A stretch of DNA of 64,000 bases from Polaribacter sp. Q13. Lineage in GTDB: Bacteria; Bacteroidota; Bacteroidia; Flavobacteriales; Flavobacteriaceae. The DNA is taken from the NCBI RefSeq assembly GCF_016858305.2, contig NZ_CP074436.1:3554001-3618000 (forward strand). Direction: 5' to 3'. Below, in pieces: positions 9,300 to 16,530 of this stretch. The stretch's first letter is position 1. The number at the start of each line of letters is the position of its first letter. The notes beneath the pieces were generated by a model that was not told the origin of the DNA, did no database searches, and saw nothing but the letters and a program-made list of their open reading frames with translations. The translations under genes were made by a program, and so were the position numbers.

Positions 9300-10469
9300 A
9301 TGAGCAAACATTTCGAAACAGAAGCAATTAGAAGTCAAACAGAAAGAAGTCAGTTTTCTGAACATTCTACACCTTTATATTTAACCTCTAGTTTTGTTTT
9401 TGACGATGCAGAAGACATGCGTTCATCCTTCGCAGAAGAAAAAGAACGTAATTTATATAGTCGTTTTACAAATCCAAATACAACAGAATTTGTAGACAAA
9501 ATTGTGGCAATGGAAGGAGCAGAGGCAGGGTATGCTTTTGCTACAGGAATGGCTGCTATTTTTTCATCATTTGCAGCTTTGTTGAGTGCTGGAGATCATA
9601 TTGTTTCTTGTAGATCTGTTTTTGGATCAACACATGGAATGTTTACTAAATATTTACCAAAATGGAATATTGAAACTTCTTATTTTAAAGTTGATGAAGT
9701 AGATTTAATTGAAAGTTTGATTAAAGAAAATACAAAAGTTCTTTATATAGAAACGCCAACAAACCCAGCTGTAGATATTTTAGATTTAGAGTTGATTGGG
9801 AAAATTGCTAAAAAACACAATCTTATTTTTATTGTTGATAATTGCTTTGCTACACCTTATATACAACAGCCAATTAAATTTGGTGCAGATTTAGTAATTC
9901 ATTCTGCAACAAAATTAATTGACGGTCAAGGAAGAGTTTTAGGTGGTGTAACGGTTGGTAGAGCAGATTTATTAAGAGAAATCTATTTGTTTGCAAGAAA
10001 TACGGGTCCAGCAATGTCTCCTTTTAATGCTTGGGTGTTGTCTAAAAGTTTAGAAACACTATCAATAAGAGTAGAAAAACATTGCGAAAATGCTTTAAAA
10101 GTTGCTCAGTTTTTAGAAGATAATGAAAATGTAGAGTTTGTAAAATATCCGTTTTTAAAATCACATCCTCAATATGAAGTAGCTAAAAACCAAATGAAAT
10201 TAGGTGGAAACATTGTTGCTTTCGAAATAAAAGGGGGAATTGAAGCCGGAAGAAAATTTTTAGATGCTATAAAAATGTGTTCATTGTCTGCTAATTTAGG
10301 AGATACAAGAACTATTGTTACGCATCCATCTTCTACAACTCACGGACGTTTGTCTGAAGAAGATAGATTAGAAGTTGGTATTACAAATGGTTTGGTAAGA
10401 GTTTCTGTTGGTTTAGAACATGCAGATGATATTATTGCTGATTTAAAACAAGCTTTAGATAATAATTAA
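9300..10469 (+). CDS. metZ: O-succinyl/O-acetylhomoserine sulfhydrylase (MetZ type)
   Basis: A second PLP trans-sulfuration-family enzyme, 389 residues, cytoplasmic. The PLP lysine is Lys205 in HSATKLIDGQGR and the cofactor aspartate is Asp180 (VDNCFATP). The shorter length and the SATKLIDGQGRVLGG motif fit MetZ rather than MetY. It probably uses sulfide with the acylhomoserine from the fusion protein upstream. Cystathionine gamma-synthase is an alternative within the same fold. No SAM riboswitch lies directly before it, so its control differs from that of metY. Confidence 0.87.
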   Translation: MSKHFETEAIRSQTERSQFSEHSTPLYLTSSFVFDDAEDMRSSFAEEKERNLYSRFTNPNTTEFVDKIVAMEGAEAGYAFATGMAAIFSSFAALLSAGDHIVSCRSVFGSTHGMFTKYLPKWNIETSYFKVDEVDLIESLIKENTKVLYIETPTNPAVDILDLELIGKIAKKHNLIFIVDNCFATPYIQQPIKFGADLVIHSATKLIDGQGRVLGGVTVGRADLLREIYLFARNTGPAMSPFNAWVLSKSLETLSIRVEKHCENALKVAQFLEDNENVEFVKYPFLKSHPQYEVAKNQMKLGGNIVAFEIKGGIEAGRKFLDAIKMCSLSANLGDTRTIVTHPSSTTHGRLSEEDRLEVGITNGLVRVSVGLEHADDIIADLKQALDNN

Positions 10470-10550
10470 TAATAGATATTTTAATTGTTTAAAGAGTTGG
10501 TTTTAATCTCTTTATTTAATTAAATAATAATTTTATTTAAAATTACCTTA

Positions 10551-10569
10551 AATTGGTTAACCAATTTTG
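10551..10569. promoter_or_regulatory. Perfect palindromic operator AATTGGTTAACCAATT with overlapping -7-like element
   Basis: AATTGGTTAACCAATT at 10551-10566 is a perfect 16-base palindrome, 40 bases before the alginate lyase start. It overlaps CAATTTTG (10562-10569), a one-mismatch match to the -7 consensus TAnnTTTG, which is a placement suited to a repressor. The core GGTTAACC is shared with the tandem site at 57-84. Confidence 0.7.
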
Positions 10570-10606
10570 TACTTTTAAAAATTCAATTATTAATGTCATT
10601 ATTTTT

Positions 10607-11812
10607 ATGAAAATTTCTTTCAGATTATTGTTTCTTGGTTCATTATTTTTATCTTTTTTTTCTTGCAGCTCCGCAGATTCCAAAGAGGAGGTATTAGATG
10701 TTTTGTCATTATCTACGCTTTCTGAATTTTCTGCAAGTCAAGAAACACAAACCGTTGAGGTAACTGCGAATGCCTATTGGTACACGAGTAATAATAATAG
10801 CTGGATTACTATTACACCAACAAGCGGAACCAATAATAGAACTATACAGGTTTCTGTAGCTACAAATACCGCATTTAATAGGCGTACAGGCATTATTACT
10901 GTAGTTAGCGGTGATTTATCAGAATCTTTAACAATTACACAAGCTGCTAGAGAAGAAACTTCAGGAGAATTAGATGCAAGTAAAGCACCTTCACAAAATT
11001 TTGATTTAGCTACTTGGAATTTAAGTATACCAGAGAATAAAGGGAATGGAACTGCAAAAACAATTACGGTAAGCGAAATTAATAGCGAATATGAAAATAG
11101 TAAATATTTTTATACTGCAGATGATGGAGGAATGGTTTTTAAGTGTCCGGTTAATGGGTTTAAAACATCTACAGGTACAAGTTATACTAGAGTTGAGTTT
11201 CGCGAAATGTTAAGAGGAACCAATACAAGCATAGATACCAAAGGAGTTAATAAAAATAATTGGGTTTTTAGTACTGCTCCGCAAGCAGATATAACTGCCG
11301 CTGCAAGTTATGACGGAGAAATGTCTGCAACACTTGCTGTAAATCATGTAACAACTACAGGTGATTCTGGTCAACAAGGACGTGTTATTGTTGGCCAAAT
11401 TCATGCAAATGATGATGAACCTATCCGTCTTTATTATAGGAAATTAGCAGGTAATACTTTGGGTTCTATTTATTTTGCACACGAACCTGCAGAAGGAAGT
11501 GGAACTGAACAATGGCATGAAATGATTGGTTCTAAAGATAGTTCTGCTTCAAATCCTTCTGATGGAATTGCACTTAATGAAAAGTTTAGCTATACCATTA
11601 AAGTTGTTGGAGATGATCTAACGGTTACAATTATAAGAGAAGGTAAAGCAGATGTTGTTAAAACCGTAAATATGCTAAATAGCGGTTATAATAATGGCGG
11701 ACAATACATGTATTTTAAAGCAGGAGTTTATAATCAGAATAACACTGGAGATGCAGATGATTATGTACAAGCTACTTTTTATGCTTTAGAAAAATCACAT
11801 ACTACAGATTAA
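10607..11812 (+). CDS. Secreted PL7 alginate lyase lipoprotein with BACON domain
   Basis: I place the start at 10607 because it gives a clean lipoprotein signal (MKISFRLLFLGSLFLSFFSC) and clears the operator. The product has 401 residues. A BACON-type domain follows the lipobox Cys (motif WYTSNNNSWITITPTSG through SLTITQAA, about residues 45-115). The rest is a PL7 lyase with TRVEFREML near residue 190, QIHAND near 265 and YFKAGVYNQ near the C-terminus, the three conserved strands that form the active groove. It cuts alginate by beta-elimination at the cell surface. The palindrome it shares with the uronate transporter operon suggests co-regulation. Confidence 0.92.
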   Translation: MKISFRLLFLGSLFLSFFSCSSADSKEEVLDVLSLSTLSEFSASQETQTVEVTANAYWYTSNNNSWITITPTSGTNNRTIQVSVATNTAFNRRTGIITVVSGDLSESLTITQAAREETSGELDASKAPSQNFDLATWNLSIPENKGNGTAKTITVSEINSEYENSKYFYTADDGGMVFKCPVNGFKTSTGTSYTRVEFREMLRGTNTSIDTKGVNKNNWVFSTAPQADITAAASYDGEMSATLAVNHVTTTGDSGQQGRVIVGQIHANDDEPIRLYYRKLAGNTLGSIYFAHEPAEGSGTEQWHEMIGSKDSSASNPSDGIALNEKFSYTIKVVGDDLTVTIIREGKADVVKTVNMLNSGYNNGGQYMYFKAGVYNQNNTGDADDYVQATFYALEKSHTTD

Positions 11813-11834
11813 TATTTTTGCTGAATAAAAACAA

Positions 11835-11872
11835 AAAGTCAAACTCAGTAATAAAAATTTGAGTTTGACTTT
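11835..11872. terminator. Bidirectional terminator between convergent genes
   Basis: The 13-base arms AAAGTCAAACTCA (11835-11847) and TGAGTTTGACTTT (11860-11872) are perfectly complementary, with A/T flanks on both sides. It serves the alginate lyase gene and the minus-strand agarase-like gene. Confidence 0.85.
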
Positions 11873-11886
11873 ATTCGTTTAAAGAT

Positions 11887-13710
11887 TTATTTTTCTAAAG
11901 TTTGAACTTGAAGAATAGCAGAACTAATTTGCCCACCATTATCTGTAAATTTTACAGCAATTTTATTCTCACCTTCTTTTAAGATATTAATATCAACAGG
12001 TATTTCTAAAGTTCCAAAAAACTGTTTTCTATTATGTTGATTGTAGCCTCTAATAATATCCGTATTTATAGTTACTGGTTTTCCATTAACCTCTACAATT
12101 GGCATTAACGATGCATTTTTATCTCTTCCAATACTAATTCTTAATGTAGCTTTTCCTTTACCTTTTTTTACATTCTTAAAAGTAAAATTAGAAAATGTAT
12201 TTGCTTTAATATTTGTTAAATAAGTATCTGTATAGTATTTTTTACTATGTATCGTATTCTCAAATTTAATTTTCTTTTTAAAGTTATAGGTAATAACTAT
12301 GGTTTCTCCATAAGCAATCTTAATGTTCTTTGGAGCCTCTTTTTGCTTTTCAATAGTTAATTCTGGTACTTTATCTCTAAAAATATTTAACCTCTTAATT
12401 TCCGTATTTTTTAAATTTTTAGAATTCACTACTTCTAAATTTACTTGTTGCGTTTCATCATTTAAATTATTTAAAACCACATATAAATTTTTTCCATCTA
12501 CAAAAGCTTGCGTTTGTACATCAATATTTGCAGAATTAAAGGCAACTCTATCTCCTTTTACGTCTTTCCATATTTCAAAATAGTATTTTCTTGGGGTAAA
12601 TTCCCACTCACCAGATTCCGTTTTATTCCATAAAGAAGCTTTAGAAAAACGGAAAGTAGGTTTTACTTTACCAGTAGAAAAAGGTATGGTAAGTTCAATA
12701 TCATCACCTCTTTCAATAAAATTCATAAGCATGTGAATTTGAGAACGTACCGCTTGCGAATTTTCTACAGGTTCAAAATTACGTGTATCTGGAAAATTAG
12801 GTTGATCTTGTACCAAACGGCCAAATTCTGTTACCGCAATTGGTTTTACAACATGTAGTTTTTTATAGCTATATGCTTCAATTAGATCTAAAATGGCCTC
12901 TGAATTAGAGCCAGATCTACGACCACCTGCATTGTTAACATTTCCACTTCCATCATAAAGATGCACAGAAAATAAGTCCATTTCTTCACCTGCTATGTCA
13001 ATAAACTTTTTGTAACGTGTATTCCAAACATAAAAGTCTTTGCTTTCAAATTCGGGAAAAGCCGAAGCATAACCCATTATTTTCATGTTTTTTAATTCTG
13101 ATGCAGCATGTACCTTTTTACCTAAATCTCTATGAAATTCGCACATTTTGGTAATGATCTTATCAATCTTTTCTTTATCATATTTTTTATTGTTTTTCTT
13201 TGGATAAAAATCATTTGCATGCACCATTGGCTCATTAAAAGGTTCAAAATACTTAGGTACATTATCTTCCTGATAGCGATAATAATCAACTGCAAAATCT
13301 GCGGCATTATTAGAAAATTCTGTAACATCCGTAAGGCTATAATCTATTTCTTTTTGATAAAAAACATATTTAGCTCTACCAGAATCTACATGGCCATTTA
13401 CATCTCTAATTCCGCTATGCAATTTTTTAATTTTCGGAAACTTCCCCTTTTTTATTCTTGCAATAGGATTTCCTAATCCCCTAGAACCTCTATAATCGGA
13501 TCTAATATTATACGTACTAATAAACTCAGAAAGTTCTTTGTCTGGTTTATTAAATTTAGAGTGAATATTAAAATATTTGTCTCTATTAAAGCTTGATGAT
13601 TCTCCTACAAATCGTTTAGTTTTATAATCTATTGTAATTTTTGATTGTCCAAAAATTGGAGAAAAATAGAATGTAAAAACGATGAAAAAGATATTTATTG
13701 TATGTTTCAT
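11887..13710 (-). CDS. Secreted GH86-like beta-agarase/porphyranase
   Basis: A 607-residue exported protein with signal peptide MKHTINIFFIVFTFYFSPIFG. It starts the mature part with TKRFVGESSSFNRDKYFNIHSKF, the opening typical of agarase-type TIM-barrel hydrolases. FEPFNEPMVHAND (about residues 157-169) holds the likely acid/base Glu, and KPIAVTEFGR (about 288-297) the likely nucleophile Glu. A beta-sandwich tail follows to the end. I assign it to the GH86 group from memory of motifs; the substrate may be agarose or porphyran. It lies 13 bases after the CBM/Big_2 gene, so the two form an operon. Confidence 0.68.
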   Translation of the reverse strand: MKHTINIFFIVFTFYFSPIFGQSKITIDYKTKRFVGESSSFNRDKYFNIHSKFNKPDKELSEFISTYNIRSDYRGSRGLGNPIARIKKGKFPKIKKLHSGIRDVNGHVDSGRAKYVFYQKEIDYSLTDVTEFSNNAADFAVDYYRYQEDNVPKYFEPFNEPMVHANDFYPKKNNKKYDKEKIDKIITKMCEFHRDLGKKVHAASELKNMKIMGYASAFPEFESKDFYVWNTRYKKFIDIAGEEMDLFSVHLYDGSGNVNNAGGRRSGSNSEAILDLIEAYSYKKLHVVKPIAVTEFGRLVQDQPNFPDTRNFEPVENSQAVRSQIHMLMNFIERGDDIELTIPFSTGKVKPTFRFSKASLWNKTESGEWEFTPRKYYFEIWKDVKGDRVAFNSANIDVQTQAFVDGKNLYVVLNNLNDETQQVNLEVVNSKNLKNTEIKRLNIFRDKVPELTIEKQKEAPKNIKIAYGETIVITYNFKKKIKFENTIHSKKYYTDTYLTNIKANTFSNFTFKNVKKGKGKATLRISIGRDKNASLMPIVEVNGKPVTINTDIIRGYNQHNRKQFFGTLEIPVDINILKEGENKIAVKFTDNGGQISSAILQVQTLEK

Positions 13711-13723
13711 TTTTAAGCGATGG

Positions 13724-15643
13724 TTATTTTAAAATAATTAATTTTTTAGTTGCAATCGTTTTATTTTTGCTTTTTAATTGAATAAAGTAGACTCCAGGTC
13801 TAAAGTTAGATGTATTTATCTTGTTGTCTATTTTTGAAATTTCTTTAGATTTTACAAGTTTAGAATTGATATTATAAATATTTGCAAATAAATTTTCAGC
13901 AAAATTAGTTTCAATAAACACAGCATTTTTAGTAGGGTTAGGGTATGTTCTAAATATTGTACTAGATAAAATATCTTTAGTTGAAAGTGTTTTTTCTAAT
14001 ATAATAATTGGTTCTATTCCTTGTGTTTTTTTGTCACCATTGCTATTTGTAGCTTTAACAAAAAGATAATAAAAATCGTCAGTTGATAAATCTGCTGTGG
14101 GTGTAACACCGGTTAATGGAATGTCAACAGTTATTGTTCCTGATTCTTTACCTACTGTTTCATCTAAGTTTAAGGTAATATCTTTCACTATATTCCAGCC
14201 GTTATCTTTATGAATATGTCTTAATTTAAGAATTATTGGATCTTTAATTGTTTTAAATGAACCTGCATGATAGTTTAGCGTAACCTCCATAGTTCCTTCG
14301 CTTCTATAAGTCCTATTTCTATATTTATCAATATCATCAAAAGCAATTGATTGCGGAATGTTCTCTCCTATTTGTAGCGTAGCTTCTCCGTAAATAGAAG
14401 TATTCTCATTAGAAGTTGCTCTAATAGTTACAATACCAGCTGAAAGAGCTGTAATTACTCCATTTTGATCTACTGTTGCTATTTCTTCATTTAAACTAGA
14501 CCAAGTAATAGACTTATCATCTGCATTATTTGGTAGAACTGCTGTTGTAAAAGTTATAGTTCCTCCAACAACAATATTAGCTGCTGATGGTGTAACATTA
14601 AGCGATGCTACATCTACGTCAAAAAAGTCTATAATTGTTATTTCACTTGTTGCTATTAATGTATTGTTAACTAAGCTAGTTGCAGTTATTGTAGCTTTTT
14701 CGGCTACGTTGCCTTTAGCAGTTAATATTCCATTAGCATCAATAGAAATAATTGCAGCATTCGAAGAAGACCATGTTACGTTATTGTTTGCATTTGTAGG
14801 GGTTGTAATTACGTTTAATTTTGTTGTGTTTGTACCGGCTCTAACGTTTCCTGGATTTGGGGTTAAACTTAAAGCTATAAGAGTTTCGTAAGGACGAATT
14901 TCTTCTGGCAGTTGAATGGCTAAATCCGGACCTTGGTTATTGATATTGTGTGCTAAGTATGAGGTGTCATAAAAAGCGATATAATCTATAATAGTACTGT
15001 TTGATCTTCCTTTTAAATAGAAAGTATATGTTTCACCTTCTATAAAGTTATAAAAAGCACCATTACTACCATTGTGTTCTAGGTTTATACAAGTTCCCCA
15101 TCTATTAGGTCCTCTACCAAACATTTTATGAAAAGTTCTTAAATCAGATTCTGTATGTTTAGCATTACCACTGGTAAAGTTTCCTTCCATCTTTACGTAA
15201 ATATCATTTCTGGCATCAGCTAGCTCCCACTTTACTTCAGTTCCATCTGGAAGTGTACGTATTGTAAACTTTTTGCCAGTTCCGGTATATTCTTCTAAAG
15301 GAGAACTCATGCGCATAGCTAGTTGATATGTTCCTGTTTTAGGGCATGTAAAATTATATTCTAATTCGCTATTAGCGCCTTGCCAAGGTCCAGTATATTG
15401 AAAATAAGTTTTGTTCATTGGTGAAGGAGAACTTGCTTTTACATTGTAAAAATCTTCATCTAAATAATTGGTGTCTCCTTCTTTTATAACTTTCCAGTTA
15501 TTTCCAAGAGGTGTATTTGTGTCTTCTGCCTCAAAAACGATATAATCATCTCCATATTTAATATTACTTTGGGCATTTGTTTTATTCATTCCTATTAAAA
15601 TAAGAAAGGAAATAAAAAAAAGAATTGTAATTTTTTTAATCAT
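13724..15643 (-). CDS. Secreted CBM-Big_2-T9SS protein without catalytic domain
   Basis: A 639-residue exported protein. Signal peptide 1-24 is followed by a carbohydrate-binding-like beta-sandwich (YIVFEAEDTNTPLGNNW, about residues 30-225). Two bacterial Ig-like Big_2 domains follow (LSLTPNPGNVRAGTN... and LNVTPSAANIVVGG..., about 250-420), then a further beta domain. The C-terminus is a type IX sorting domain (TYPNPTKNAVFIET ... GVYFIQLKSKNKTIATKKLIILK). No glycosidase or lyase motif was found. It is the first gene of a unit with the GH86-like enzyme and may hold the polysaccharide or anchor the enzyme system at the surface. Confidence 0.8.
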   Translation of the reverse strand: MIKKITILFFISFLILIGMNKTNAQSNIKYGDDYIVFEAEDTNTPLGNNWKVIKEGDTNYLDEDFYNVKASSPSPMNKTYFQYTGPWQGANSELEYNFTCPKTGTYQLAMRMSSPLEEYTGTGKKFTIRTLPDGTEVKWELADARNDIYVKMEGNFTSGNAKHTESDLRTFHKMFGRGPNRWGTCINLEHNGSNGAFYNFIEGETYTFYLKGRSNSTIIDYIAFYDTSYLAHNINNQGPDLAIQLPEEIRPYETLIALSLTPNPGNVRAGTNTTKLNVITTPTNANNNVTWSSSNAAIISIDANGILTAKGNVAEKATITATSLVNNTLIATSEITIIDFFDVDVASLNVTPSAANIVVGGTITFTTAVLPNNADDKSITWSSLNEEIATVDQNGVITALSAGIVTIRATSNENTSIYGEATLQIGENIPQSIAFDDIDKYRNRTYRSEGTMEVTLNYHAGSFKTIKDPIILKLRHIHKDNGWNIVKDITLNLDETVGKESGTITVDIPLTGVTPTADLSTDDFYYLFVKATNSNGDKKTQGIEPIIILEKTLSTKDILSSTIFRTYPNPTKNAVFIETNFAENLFANIYNINSKLVKSKEISKIDNKINTSNFRPGVYFIQLKSKNKTIATKKLIILK

Positions 15644-15811
15644 ACGTTTAGAATTTTGGATTTATGTAAATATCTATATCTTAAACTATTTTTAGGGGAA
15701 CAAATGTTCTCTTTGAGAATACATATGAACATTTAATAAATTAAAACAATTAAAGATTTGTGTAATTTTATTTATTGAATTCATCCTTTTTTTTTACTCT
15801 TAGAAGTTTAT

Positions 15812-15828
15812 CCTACTATTTTAGTATG
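15812..15828. promoter_or_regulatory. Candidate Rrf2 box CCTACT-N5-AGTATG
   Basis: CCTACTATTTTAGTATG is a 17-base inverted repeat with a 5-base spacer, 20 bases before the -7 element of the Rrf2 gene. It matches CCTACT-N5-AGTAGG at 19392-19408 and TCTACT-N5-TGTAGG at 19312-19328 upstream of the sulfate-reduction operon. Binding by the Rrf2 protein is inferred. Confidence 0.55.
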
Positions 15829-15830
15829 GT

Positions 15831-15855
15831 AATTACATTAAATTATGTAATTTTG
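15831..15855 (+). promoter_or_regulatory. Rrf2 promoter with overlapping palindrome
   Basis: TAATTTTG at 15848-15855 matches TAnnTTTG and ends five bases before the start codon, which implies a leaderless transcript. It is overlapped by a perfect inverted repeat, AATTACAT (15831-15838) and ATGTAATT (15845-15852), a likely operator. Confidence 0.6.
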
Positions 15856-15859
15856 TTAT

Positions 15860-16276
15860 ATGCTATCAAAGAAAACAAAATACGGAATTAAGGCGCTTAC
15901 CTATTTGGCAAGACAAGAAGATAAAACACCTGTTTCTATTGCCACAATTTCTAAAAGTGAAAGTATTTCTTTAAAATTTTTAGAAAGTATTTTGTTAATT
16001 CTACGTAAAAACGGATTGTTAGCCTCTAAAAAAGGAAAAGGTGGAGGTTATTATCTTCTACAAGAACCTGCAGAAATACAAATGACTACAGTTATGAGAA
16101 TTTTAGATGGTCCTATTTCTATGGTTCCCTGTGTTAGTTTAAATTTTTATGAAAAGTGTGCTGATTGTCCTGATGAAAATGCTTGTGCTGTTCATAAATT
16201 AATGGCTAAAGTAAGAGATAGTTCTTTACAGATTTTTAAAAATACAACACTTGCAGATTTATGCAACTTCAAATAA
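15860..16276 (+). CDS. Rrf2-family transcriptional regulator
   Basis: A 138-residue winged-helix regulator with the canonical N-terminus MLSKKTKYGIKALTYLA and the wing GKGGGYYL near residue 60. Cys91, Cys100, Cys103, Cys109 and His112 form a cluster in the region where IscR-type members bind an iron-sulfur centre, so it may sense Fe-S status or cysteine supply. Its own upstream region carries a CCTACT-N5-AGTATG box that recurs before the sulfate-reduction operon 3.5 kb away. From this I infer autoregulation and control of the cys genes. The neighbours on both sides are secreted proteins unrelated to sulfur. Confidence 0.88.
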   Translation: MLSKKTKYGIKALTYLARQEDKTPVSIATISKSESISLKFLESILLILRKNGLLASKKGKGGGYYLLQEPAEIQMTTVMRILDGPISMVPCVSLNFYEKCADCPDENACAVHKLMAKVRDSSLQIFKNTTLADLCNFK

Positions 16277-16530
16277 AACAAGTAAATTCTTGCTATTTTA
16301 TTTTTGTTAACGCTTAATTTTTCTCTGTTTATCGAAACAAGAATACCTATTTCAACTGTATTTTTGTAAGTAGACGAAGATTTGTTATTAATGATATACG
16401 GCTTAAGTTTGTTTTTGATATTTATATGGTCTGTTAAATAATTAAAATCCCAGGTCAATAAATGATCTGAGATTTTTTATTAAATTTCAATTCTGAATAA
16501 CTTTTTTTACTTAGGTTATATATAATTATT
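16277..16530. other. Intergenic region, convergent genes
   Basis: No gene is supported. An imperfect hairpin with CCCAGGTCAATAAATGATCTGAGATTTT character at about 16450-16480 could terminate transcription from the Rrf2 side. Nothing else stands out. Confidence 0.35.

Noticed and set aside
13132..13476. A 114-codon frame antisense to the GH86-like gene
   Set aside because: It is a shadow of the real gene: hydrophobic, low complexity, and without a promoter or family match.
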